From assembly GCA_033720975.1 (NCBI GenBank), contig JAWWBL010000002.1, positions 1 through 47,514 on the forward strand: a DNA stretch of 47,514 bases, read 5' to 3'. Under the pieces are notes generated by a model. The model was given only the letters and a program-made list of their open reading frames with translations, was not told where the DNA came from and searched no databases. This stretch comes from JAWWBL01 sp033720975. GTDB lineage: Bacteria; Actinomycetota; Acidimicrobiia; Spongiisociales; ZC4RG35. Every line of letters starts with the position of its first letter. The first letter of the stretch is position 1. Of the stretch, positions 8,011-15,316 are shown in pieces. The position numbers and the translations under genes were made by a program.

Positions 8011-9408
8011 CTACTCCTCGACGATCCAGGCGGTGACCATGCCGAACATGCCGTCATGGCTCTCGACATGCGTGAGGATGTGGCAGTGCCATACCCAGAC
8101 ACCGGGATCGGTGAGCTGGAAGAGAACCGAGTACCGCTCTCCGGGGGCCACGTTGACAGTGTCGGCGAAGTACGGGTAGTCGAGGGGTATCCCGTCCTTG
8201 GCAAACACGAGCTGGGGGAACTGATGCTGATGCATCGGGTGGATCTGGAGGCCCTCGTTGTAGTAATGGACCACCACCCAGTCCCCAACGTTGCCGACGT
8301 AGGGCTCCGTCGCCGGGAAGGACTTGCCGTTGAGGCTGAGCCCGATCACTCCGGCGTCGTTGAGCACCATCGGGATCTCATGGTCGATTTCGAGATCCTC
8401 CGGGATCTCGATTCCTGAGATCACCTGGCCGCGGGGCAGGGGAGTGTCACCGATGATGAAAGAGCCGAACATGCCGTTGGGCACCTGCATTTGGGCGTGG
8501 TGATGGGCGTGGTACATGCCAATGGCCGGTCGTGTAGCCGTGAACTCGTAGACGAATGTCTCCCCGGACCGGATCAGGTCCTGGGTGATAGGCGCGACTC
8601 CATCCATGCTGTTGGGCGTGGCGATGCCATGCCAGTGAACGTCGGTTCCCATTGGTAGCTCGTTGTGGACGATCACTCTCACGTGGTCGCCAACGTCGAT
8701 TCGGATCTGCGGTCCCGGCACCATTCCGTTGTAGCTCCAGGCGTCAACGATCTTGCCGGGCTCCACCTCCCACGGTGTGATCGCAGCCGTGAGCTCAAAC
8801 TCGAGAGTCCCGTCCTCCAGGACAGCGGGCTCCAGGGGCTGGTTGCCCTTACCCTCCGTGGCCGCTGGGAACTCCAGCATCGACTCCATCATCACGGCAT
8901 CGAGCTCCTCGTAGTCGATCTCGTGGTCGTCTCCGTGATCGCCTCCCGTCTCACCGGCATCCTCCGAAACGACCAAGCGAGCTTCCATCCCGGCCTCCCG
9001 ATGGCCGGCGATGTTGCAGATGATCGTGTACGTCCCCGGTGCCAGGGCGCCGACGTCGAAGACGGCGGACTCGCCGGTGGTCAGGTCGGGAGACACCGAG
9101 CCGCCAACCAACTCGAGGTTGTGAATCACAGCTCCGGCGTTGTGGACCTCGAACCGAGTCTCGCCGGGCCTGATGTCCAGGTCACCTGTGATGGCGAACT
9201 CCGACAGCTCGAAATGGGCGGTTTGGATTTGATCGGGTGGCGGTGAAGCAACTGGATCTCCCGAGTCGCCCGGTCCGGACGGTTCATCCGAGCCTCCCGC
9301 GGCCACTGCGATGACGGCGAGAATCATCGCCCCGGCCGCCATCACTCCAACGAGAAGAAGGAATTTGTCGAACACGCTGCCGCGAGCGTCATTAGTCGGT
9401 TGAGTCAT
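8011..9408 (-). CDS. Membrane-anchored cupredoxin/multicopper oxidase fusion
   Basis: The 465-residue exported protein has three parts. A membrane anchor covers about residues 14-37. A cupredoxin-like domain covers about 60-150, with H-N-L-E-L and C-N-I-A-G-H-R-E-A-G-M supplying His, Cys, His and Met of a type 1 copper site. A two-domain multicopper oxidase follows from about residue 165. All four copper motifs are present: HWHGI, YHAHHH, HPMHQHQF and W-H-C-H-I-L-T-H-V-E-S-H-D-G-M. Family members oxidise metals, phenols or other donors and reduce oxygen to water outside the membrane. The extra cupredoxin may pass electrons to the oxidase centre. A His- and Asp-rich linker near residues 155-165 could bind metal. 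Substrate unknown; a Cu-nitrite reductase is less likely because the full laccase-type ligand set is present. Confidence 0.88.
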   Translation of the reverse strand: MTQPTNDARGSVFDKFLLLVGVMAAGAMILAVIAVAAGGSDEPSGPGDSGDPVASPPPDQIQTAHFELSEFAITGDLDIRPGETRFEVHNAGAVIHNLELVGGSVSPDLTTGESAVFDVGALAPGTYTIICNIAGHREAGMEARLVVSEDAGETGGDHGDDHEIDYEELDAVMMESMLEFPAATEGKGNQPLEPAVLEDGTLEFELTAAITPWEVEPGKIVDAWSYNGMVPGPQIRIDVGDHVRVIVHNELPMGTDVHWHGIATPNSMDGVAPITQDLIRSGETFVYEFTATRPAIGMYHAHHHAQMQVPNGMFGSFIIGDTPLPRGQVISGIEIPEDLEIDHEIPMVLNDAGVIGLSLNGKSFPATEPYVGNVGDWVVVHYYNEGLQIHPMHQHQFPQLVFAKDGIPLDYPYFADTVNVAPGERYSVLFQLTDPGVWVWHCHILTHVESHDGMFGMVTAWIVEE

Positions 9409-9449
9409 GGACTCGACGGTAGGTAGGGCCTGGCAGCCGGTATTAGGGG

Positions 9450-9463
9450 CTTAAGGCCTTAAG
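9450..9463. promoter_or_regulatory. 14-bp perfect palindrome upstream of multicopper oxidase
   Basis: CTTAAGGCCTTAAG is a perfect inverted repeat about 42-55 bases before the oxidase start codon. Its place suggests an operator for a dimeric regulator. It does not match the CueR or CsoR consensus that I know. Confidence 0.35.
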
Positions 9464-9499
9464 AACGCGGCACAACTGCCGCTCCCCGGGGGTGGAGGA

Positions 9500-9520
9500 T
9501 GGCGGCGGGTCAAACCGCCA
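9500..9520 (-). terminator. Possible hairpin downstream of nrdJ
   Basis: TGGCGG (9500-9505) pairs with CCGCCA (9515-9520) around a nine-base loop, about 20 bases after the nrdJ stop codon. There is no T-tract, so the call is weak. Confidence 0.3.
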
Positions 9521-9540
9521 CCCTCATGCGACCAACTGGT

Positions 9541-12500
9541 CTAGCTACAGCCTGTCGTGTCCCCGCAGGTGAGGCAGACGTAGCAGCTGCCATTGCGAAT
9601 CGTCATGTGCCCACAGTTGGAGCAAACGGGCGCATCACCCATGTTCTCCCTCAAGGCAACGTCGGCGACGGCGCCTTCCCCGACAGCCGCGACGGCCATC
9701 ACCTTCTCCTCTACCGGGATAGGAACCGTTCCGTTCGGAGAGTCGGCGAATTCCGCGGCCCTCGCCACGACGTCCACGTCATCCTCTGCAACGGCGTCAC
9801 TCAGGTCGAGTTGGATTCCCGCGTCGATCGCGAGCCCCTTGGGTGGTGCTGCCAGGTCGCCTTCGCGGTCGGGCGGCACCTGGGCCAGCTCGTCTCGTTG
9901 GAGATATTCCACGCCCAGCGCCCTGAACACGTAGTCGATGATCGAGTTGGCCATCTTGATGTTGGCGTGGCCCTCGACCATTCCCCTCGGCTCGAACGTC
10001 TGGAACGTGAAGGTGTCGACGAACTCCTCGAGGGGGACGCCGAACTGGAGGCCCTTCGAGACCGCGATGGCAAAGCAGCTGAGGATCCCCTTCAGGGTGG
10101 CACCCTCCTTCGCCAGGTCGATGAAGATCTCTCCCAGTGTCCCGTCGTCGTACTCGCCGGTTCGGAGGTAGACCTTGTGCCCACCGACGCGCGCTTCTTG
10201 GAGATAGCCGGAGCGTCTTGCCGGCAGCATGAACCTCGGCGGCTTCATACCCCTGGCGTACGCCTGGGTCGGAGAGATCCCGGAGGGGAGGTTGCCCCAA
10301 TGGATTGCTTTCTCCTCCTCTACTGCTGCGGTTATCCCCGGTGCCTCGTCCTCGTTCTCCTCGCCTTCGTCGGCGGTCGAGTTGAGCGGCTGAGCGGCCT
10401 TGGACCCGTCGCGATAGATCGCCATTGCCTTCAACCCGAGCTCCCAGGACAGCTGGTAGGCCTCTTCGATGTCCTCGGCGGTCACTTCGTTCGGCATGTT
10501 GATCGTCTTCGATATCGCCCCCGATATGAACGGCTGGGCTGCGGCCATCATCTTGATGTGACCGTTGTGGTGGATGAACCGCTGTCCATAACGGCCGTTC
10601 CTGTTGGCGGTGTCGAAAACAGGCAGATGCTCATCCCTCAGGTGCGGGGCGCCTTCGATCGTCTGCCTTCCGCAGATGTGATCGTTCGCCTCGGCGATCT
10701 GGCTCCTGGTGAACCCGAGCGCCCTCAGGAGGTCGAATTCCCAGGAGGTGTACTCGTCAACGTCGAAGCCAAGCCGCTGCAGCGTCTCCTCCCCGAAGGT
10801 GAACACGTTGAAGGCGTGTTTCAGCTCGAAGACGGCCGGCAGTGTTGCGTCCAGCTTGGCGATGTCTTCCCGGTCGAATCCGAGCTCGGTCAGGCTCTCA
10901 ACATTGATGTGAGGTGCTCCATCGACCGAGCTCGTTCCGACGATGTAGCGCAACACGTCCTGGATCTGCTCTGCGCTGTAGCCAAGACGAGTCAGGGCCG
11001 GCGCCACAGACTGGTTGACGATTTTGAAGTAGCCGCCCCCTGCCAGCTTCTTGAACTTGACCAGGGCGAAATCCGGCTCGACGCCTGTGGTGTCACAGTC
11101 CATCAGCAAGCCGATGGTCCCTGTAGGAGCGAGAACACTGGCCTGCGCGTTCCTGTAGCCATGCTTCTCTCCGAGCTCGACGGCCAGGTCCCATGCCTGG
11201 CGCGCTGCATCGAGGAGTTCGGGTGGGGAGAGCTCGGAATCGATGCCCATCACCTTGGTTGATATGCCCTCATAGCGGTCGCCGTTGTACGCCGCCTCGC
11301 GGTGGTTGCGCATCACTCGGAGCATGGCCTCGCGGTTCTCGTAGAACTTCGGGAAGGGCCCCACCACTGAAGCCATCTCGGCCGATGTTGCGTACGAGTA
11401 CCCGGTGAGCACCGCGGTGAGGGCACCGGCGATGGCTCGGCCCTCATCGGAGTCGTAGGCGATTCCTTGCCTCATCAGCAAAGAGCCGAGGTTGGCGTAG
11501 CCCAGGCCCAGGGTCCGGTAGTCGTAGGAGCCCTGAGCGATGGACTCGGAGGGGAAGTGGGCCATCGCCACCGAGATCTCCAGAACGACGGTCCACAACC
11601 TCACGGCGTGTTTGTAGGCGTCGACGTCGAACACCCCCGTCTCGTCGTCATAGAACTTGACCAGGTTCAGGGAGGCGAGGTTGCAGGCGGTGTCATCGAG
11701 AAAGAGGTACTCACTACACGGGTTAGATGCCCTGATCCGACCGCCCGCCGGGCTGGTGTGCCATTCGTTGATGGTGGTATCGAACTGAAGCCCCGGGTCG
11801 GCGCACGCCCACGCCGCCTCGGCAATGCGGTTCCACAGATCGCGGGCTTTGACCGTCTTGCGGACCTCTCCGGTCGTCCGGTTGACGAGGTCCCACTCGC
11901 GGTCCTCTTCGACGGCCTTGATGAAGTCGTTGGTCACCCTGACCGAGTTGTTGGAGTTCTGGCCCGAGACCGTGGCGTATGCCTCACCGTTGAAGTCGGC
12001 GGGGAAGCCGCCATGAGCGATGAGAAGCTTGGCCTTCTCCTCTTCGGCCTTCTTCCAATCGATGAAGGCTTCGATGTCTGGGTGGTCGACGTCGAGGATC
12101 ACCATCTTCGCGGCGCGCCGTGTGGTGCCTCCCGACTTGATGGCGCCGGCAGCCCGGTCGCCGATCTTCAGGAACGACATGACCCCCGATGACTTCCCGC
12201 CGCCCGAGAGCTGTTCGTTCTCCGCTCGAATGGCCGAGAAGTTCGAGCCTGCTCCTGAACCGAACTTGAAGATTCTCGCCTCGCGTACCCACAGATCCAT
12301 GATCCCGCCCGGGTTGACGAGGTCGTCGGCGACGCTGAGGATGAAACAGGCGTGGGGTGCCGGCCGGCTGTATGAGTCGGGCGACTCCTTCATCTGGCCC
12401 GTTTCCCCGTCGACGTACCAGAAACCCTGAGCGGGGCCCGTGAGGCCGTAAGCCCAGTTCAAACCGGTGTTGAACCATTGCGGCGAGTTCGGCGCCGCCA

Positions 12501-12906
12501 TTTGGTTGGCCAGCATGTAACGCAGCTCGTCCTCGAAGGCTTCGGCATCGGACTCGGAGGCGAAGTAGCCCTCCTTCTCGCCCCAGTGCCGCCATGTGCC
12601 GGCGAGTCGGTCGAAGACCTGCTTTGCCGACCGCTCGGGACCGGTGACCGGTTCGCCGTTGTCGTCGACCAGCGGATTGCCCTCGCTGTCGTACTGGGGG
12701 ACACCGGCCTTGCGGAAGTACTTTGAGACCATGATGTCTGAGGCCACTTGGCTCCACTGCGACGGCACCTCGGCATCTTTCATCTCGAACACCACCGACC
12801 CATCGGGATTTGTGATCTTCGAGTCTCTGCGGGACCACTCGAACTGGGTGTAGGGGTCCTCTCCGGCCTTGGTGAAGCGACGGTTGATCCGCAGGCCATT
12901 GGTCAT
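9541..12906 (-). CDS. nrdJ: Adenosylcobalamin-dependent (class II) ribonucleotide reductase
   Basis: The 1121-residue enzyme converts ribonucleotides to deoxyribonucleotides with a B12-derived radical. Diagnostic segments are A-C-F-I-L-S-V (first redox Cys), F-G-S-G-A-G-S-N-F-S, SNPCSEYLFLDDTACNLASL (radical Cys and Glu), and S-V-L-A-P-T-G-T-I-G-L-L-M-D. The last 30 residues form a Cys-rich tail (C-S-N-C-G-H-M, C-Y-V-C-L-T-C-G-D-T-T-G-C) that in this family re-reduces the active site and binds zinc. The length is normal for the long actinobacterial NrdJ form. The gene stands alone; upstream lie a strong promoter and two NrdR boxes. No cobalamin riboswitch was recognised. Confidence 0.96.
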   Translation of the reverse strand: MTNGLRINRRFTKAGEDPYTQFEWSRRDSKITNPDGSVVFEMKDAEVPSQWSQVASDIMVSKYFRKAGVPQYDSEGNPLVDDNGEPVTGPERSAKQVFDRLAGTWRHWGEKEGYFASESDAEAFEDELRYMLANQMAAPNSPQWFNTGLNWAYGLTGPAQGFWYVDGETGQMKESPDSYSRPAPHACFILSVADDLVNPGGIMDLWVREARIFKFGSGAGSNFSAIRAENEQLSGGGKSSGVMSFLKIGDRAAGAIKSGGTTRRAAKMVILDVDHPDIEAFIDWKKAEEEKAKLLIAHGGFPADFNGEAYATVSGQNSNNSVRVTNDFIKAVEEDREWDLVNRTTGEVRKTVKARDLWNRIAEAAWACADPGLQFDTTINEWHTSPAGGRIRASNPCSEYLFLDDTACNLASLNLVKFYDDETGVFDVDAYKHAVRLWTVVLEISVAMAHFPSESIAQGSYDYRTLGLGYANLGSLLMRQGIAYDSDEGRAIAGALTAVLTGYSYATSAEMASVVGPFPKFYENREAMLRVMRNHREAAYNGDRYEGISTKVMGIDSELSPPELLDAARQAWDLAVELGEKHGYRNAQASVLAPTGTIGLLMDCDTTGVEPDFALVKFKKLAGGGYFKIVNQSVAPALTRLGYSAEQIQDVLRYIVGTSSVDGAPHINVESLTELGFDREDIAKLDATLPAVFELKHAFNVFTFGEETLQRLGFDVDEYTSWEFDLLRALGFTRSQIAEANDHICGRQTIEGAPHLRDEHLPVFDTANRNGRYGQRFIHHNGHIKMMAAAQPFISGAISKTINMPNEVTAEDIEEAYQLSWELGLKAMAIYRDGSKAAQPLNSTADEGEENEDEAPGITAAVEEEKAIHWGNLPSGISPTQAYARGMKPPRFMLPARRSGYLQEARVGGHKVYLRTGEYDDGTLGEIFIDLAKEGATLKGILSCFAIAVSKGLQFGVPLEEFVDTFTFQTFEPRGMVEGHANIKMANSIIDYVFRALGVEYLQRDELAQVPPDREGDLAAPPKGLAIDAGIQLDLSDAVAEDDVDVVARAAEFADSPNGTVPIPVEEKVMAVAAVGEGAVADVALRENMGDAPVCSNCGHMTIRNGSCYVCLTCGDTTGCS

Positions 12907-12989
12907 CTGTAGTGCCTCCTCCGCACTAGCTGGCCCCGGCCAGGGCCTGAGGCCGATAACCGGGGACCATGTCCATTATCAAGCTCCAA

Positions 12990-13005
12990 CCACAAGATGT
13001 TGTGG
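12990..13005 (-). promoter_or_regulatory. NrdR box 2 (gene-proximal)
   Basis: CCACAAGATGTTGTGG (plus strand) is an almost perfect palindrome. It fits the NrdR-box pattern (a C-A-A half, an A-T centre and a T-T-G half within 16 bp). It lies 31 bp start-to-start from a second match, the three-helical-turn spacing known for NrdR box pairs. NrdR is the ATP/dATP-sensing repressor of ribonucleotide reductase genes. Confidence 0.85.
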
Positions 13006-13020
13006 TGTGCGGGGAAGTGA

Positions 13021-13036
13021 CCACCAAATCTTGTAT
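13021..13036 (-). promoter_or_regulatory. NrdR box 1 (promoter-proximal)
   Basis: On the minus strand this reads ATACAAGATTTGGTGG, keeping the C-A-A, A-T and T-x-G core of an NrdR box. It begins 11 bases past the -10 element of the proposed nrdJ promoter, so a bound repressor would cover the transcription start. Confidence 0.8.
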
Positions 13037-13046
13037 GGACTACAAC

Positions 13047-13075
13047 ACTGTAATTACAGGCGTGGAACCCGTCAA
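13047..13075 (-). promoter_or_regulatory. Sigma-70-type promoter of nrdJ
   Basis: On the minus strand TTGACG (13075-13070) is followed after exactly 17 bases by TACAGT (13052-13047). Both hexamers are good matches to the vegetative consensus. Transcription would start near 13040, giving a leader of about 130 bases containing both NrdR boxes. A 12-bp palindrome, CTGTAATTACAG (13048-13059), overlaps the -10. Confidence 0.75.
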
Positions 13076-13220
13076 GCACTCTGGCTCGACAAACCGAACT
13101 CAGCGAGACGCCGGGGAAGTGAACGTCGCATTCGGGACGCCCGGGGGAAGTGCGGCTGACCATAGAGGCCGATCACCGCCGAGGCGAGGATGCAGGCTGC
13201 GAGGTTTTCGCGACCCCGCC

Positions 13221-13865
13221 TCAGCGGGCGGGGTGAGCCCAACTGTCCTCGACCCTGCCCGTGTCGATCGTCCACCGCGGCAGCGTGATGTGAACGATGG
13301 GCCCCATGCCCAGGGCGAAGGCGACGGTGCCTATGCCAAACGTCCCCCCCATCAGCCAGCCAACCAACAGCACGATGATCTCGATGCCCCAACGGGTGAC
13401 CCGAATCGACGGTCCCCTCCTCGCAATTGCGGTCATGAGCCCGTCCCTTGGTCCCGGGCCCAAGTTGGCCCCGATGTACATGCCCGTGGCCAGACCGATG
13501 ATCAACATGCCGCCTGCGACCATGAGCCAGGCCACGAGCCCCTCCCCAGCGGGAAGGATGGCAACCGAGACGTCGATGACGATTCCGATGATTATCGCGT
13601 TCAAGACTGTGCCGACCCCGAACCTCTCGCGGAGCGGGAGCCACAGGAGCAGAACCGCCACCGAGACGAAAATGGACATGATGCCTACTGTCGTGCCGAA
13701 CTGAACCGCCAGGCCTTGATGGAGGACATCCCAGGGTGGGACGCCTAGCCCGGACTCGAGCATGAGGCCGATTCCGAAGCCGAAGAGGATCAAGCCGACG
13801 GAAAGTTGAGTGAGGCGGCGACGGAGGTTGTTGCCGCGAATGGGAATGAACACGGGAGCCATCAC
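13221..13865 (-). CDS. YczE/YyaS-type integral membrane protein
   Basis: The 214-residue protein has five or six membrane segments and the pattern of the YczE family (COG2364): G-L-I-L-F-G-F-G-I-G-L-M-L-E-S-G-L-G-V, then P-P-W-D-V-L-H-Q-G, and later G-A-N-L-G-P-G-P-R-D-G-L-M near the middle. The family is widespread in Actinobacteria and Firmicutes but its function is not established. It is divergent from the selenoprotein gene with only about 38 bases between start codons. The exact start is uncertain (two consecutive ATG codons). Confidence 0.8.
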   Translation of the reverse strand: MMAPVFIPIRGNNLRRRLTQLSVGLILFGFGIGLMLESGLGVPPWDVLHQGLAVQFGTTVGIMSIFVSVAVLLLWLPLRERFGVGTVLNAIIIGIVIDVSVAILPAGEGLVAWLMVAGGMLIIGLATGMYIGANLGPGPRDGLMTAIARRGPSIRVTRWGIEIIVLLVGWLMGGTFGIGTVAFALGMGPIVHITLPRWTIDTGRVEDSWAHPAR

Positions 13866-13903
13866 GCTAACAATGAAGCCTCGATGCCAATAGGAAGCTT
13901 CTG

Positions 13904-14578
13904 ATGTCTGTTGATTTCACGGTCAAAGATCCAGCGGGGATCCCCTGGACCCTCTCCGAGCATCTCGACGCCGCGGCGGTGATCACCTTTCACCGCGGTG
14001 ACTTCTGAACTTACTGTCACGGCCAGTTGGCCGTCTCGGCAGTGCGTCAGGAGGAATATCTCGCCGCCGGCGGCCGGGTTTACGGCCTATCGGCGGACAC
14101 CCCTGGTCAGAACTCAGCAGTCATGGCCAAGCTGGGGATCACGATCCCGATCTTCTCGGACGAGGACAAGGAGGCGGCTGTTCGACCACTCGGGTTCGAT
14201 GACGAGAAGGACCCCAGAAAGATCTCGCTCCCCGGGACCGTGATCATTTCCCCTCAGGGTGAGATCGCCTACAGGTTCGTGGGCCGCGATTACGCAGATC
14301 GCCCCGACGAAGACGACGTCTTGGAGCATCTGCGGGGATTGGAGCTACCGGCGACGACCCAGGAAGCCGTCACACCCGGGCCGGCTGCACCCGGGCCCAC
14401 CGCGATGCCGGCCGAGGGTCTTCCTCACTATTTCCGGGGGGCCAAGTTCGCCAACCTCGCGCTACGGAGGCGTCATCGCCACCTCGGCGAGGAATTCACC
14501 GACGACACGAAGGCCTACATAGCAATGGTCGATCGCTACCTGGATGCATTGTCGGACCTCGAGGAGCGCAGGGCGTAA
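13904..14578 (+). CDS. Peroxiredoxin-like selenoprotein (in-frame UGA at residue 35)
   Basis: From ATG 13904 (Shine-Dalgarno GGAAG six bases upstream) a single frame runs to the stop at 14576 with one internal TGA at 14006-14008. The translated protein has a thioredoxin-fold peroxiredoxin layout: D-F-T-V-K-D near the N-terminus, then V-I-T-F-H-R-G-D-F-[TGA]-T-Y-C, then V-Y-G-L-S-A-D, and later G-T-V-I-I-S-P-Q-G-E-I-A-Y-R-F-V-G. In relatives the motif is R-G-x-W-C-P-x-C, so the TGA replaces exactly the peroxidatic Cys codon and the second Cys is retained. A hairpin suited to a bacterial SECIS follows at once. The likely product is therefore a 224-residue selenoprotein reducing peroxides or acting in thiol-disulfide exchange. 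An annotation starting at 14027 would lose the active site. No selA, selB, selD or tRNA-Sec is in view. Confidence 0.85.
14013..14043 (+). promoter_or_regulatory. Candidate bacterial SECIS hairpin
   Basis: Downstream of the TGA, ACGGCC (14019-14024) pairs perfectly with GGCCGT (14029-14034) around an AGTT loop, and ACTG (14013-14016) pairs with CAGT (14040-14043) to form a lower stem. The apical loop begins 16 bases after the TGA and has G as its second base. Both agree with the published bacterial SECIS model as I know it. Confidence 0.7.
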
Positions 14579-14590
14579 CGTGAGGCCCTT

Positions 14591-15316
14591 ATGGAGGGGC
14601 CTCAGGTCCAACTCGTTGCAACTTGCCTGGTAGACGCCCTCGCCCCACACGTGGGGAGGGCAACCGTGTCCGTGTTGGAGACCGCCGGTTGTCAGGTCTC
14701 GTACCCGCAAGGTCAGACCTGTTGCGGGCAGCCCGCTCACAACGCCGGATACGCGGAGCAGGCCAGGGCGATGGCCGCCCACACCGTTGACCTCCTCGAT
14801 GCGACCGAGGGCCCGATAGTCCTTCCCTCCGGATCGTGCACCGACATGATCGTGCACCATTACCCGGAGATCTTCGAAGGGACAGAGCGCGAAGAGGCAG
14901 CGCGGCGCGTATCGACTCGGACCAGGGAGCTGACGCAGTTCCTGGTCGACGATCTCGGAGCCCTCGTAAAGGCTCGTTGCGACGGTTGTTCGGTGGCCTA
15001 CCACCATTCGTGCCACGGGCTGATGGGTTTGGGGCTCGGGTCACAAGCCGACGACATCCTCTCCGAGGTCGAACGGGTGGAGTTGGACGGCGACACGGAT
15101 TGCTGCGGGTTTGGGGGCCTCTTCTCGCTCGAGATGCCTTCGGTGTCAGCGGCGATCATGGACGAGAAGCTGGACCGCATCGAGGCCTCGGGTGCAGACG
15201 TGGTCGCCGGTGGCGACGTGGCCTGTTTGATTCACATGGAAGGCGGTCTCAGGCGCCGGGGGTCTGGAGTCAGGGTCAGGCACATAGCTGAGCTGATGGC
15301 AGGCCCGGAAGCGTGA
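14591..15316 (+). CDS. lutA: Lactate utilisation protein LutA (CCG-domain Fe-S oxidoreductase)
   Basis: The 241-residue protein carries two cysteine-rich CCG domains. The first has V-A-T-C-L-V-D, then Q-T-C-C-G-Q-P-A and S-G-S-C-T. The second has H-H-S-C-H-G-L, then D-C-C-G-F-G-G-L-F-S and V-A-C-L-I. This matches LutA (YkgE-like), which with LutB and LutC oxidises L-lactate to pyruvate and feeds electrons to the quinone pool. It starts 12 bases after the selenoprotein gene and its stop overlaps the lutB start, so all four genes may form one operon. Confidence 0.92.
   Translation: MEGPQVQLVATCLVDALAPHVGRATVSVLETAGCQVSYPQGQTCCGQPAHNAGYAEQARAMAAHTVDLLDATEGPIVLPSGSCTDMIVHHYPEIFEGTEREEAARRVSTRTRELTQFLVDDLGALVKARCDGCSVAYHHSCHGLMGLGLGSQADDILSEVERVELDGDTDCCGFGGLFSLEMPSVSAAIMDEKLDRIEASGADVVAGGDVACLIHMEGGLRRRGSGVRVRHIAELMAGPEA

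Larger units (their letters stand above)
12907..13220. other. Non-coding interval between nrdJ and YczE-like gene
   Basis: This 314-base interval holds the nrdJ leader, the two NrdR boxes and the promoter listed separately. At its left-hand edge on the plus strand I see no convincing gene. At its right-hand end ACCCCGCC (13213-13220) pairs with GGCGGGGT (13227-13234) across the stop codon of the YczE-like gene and may serve as that gene's terminator. Open frames crossing the interval have no recognisable content. Confidence 0.6.

Noticed and set aside
9441..9480. MerR/CueR-type copper promoter before the multicopper oxidase
   Set aside because: The spacing between candidate -35 and -10 hexamers is about 24 bases and the palindrome does not match the CueR consensus.
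9499..11262. Open frame of 587 codons on the plus strand
   Set aside because: It lies antisense to nrdJ, is rich in Arg/His/Asp/Val from complementary codons, and has no recognisable domain.
14006..14008. TGA read as a nonsense mutation making a pseudogene
   Set aside because: The frame is otherwise intact on both sides, the codon sits exactly at the catalytic Cys, and a SECIS-like hairpin follows.
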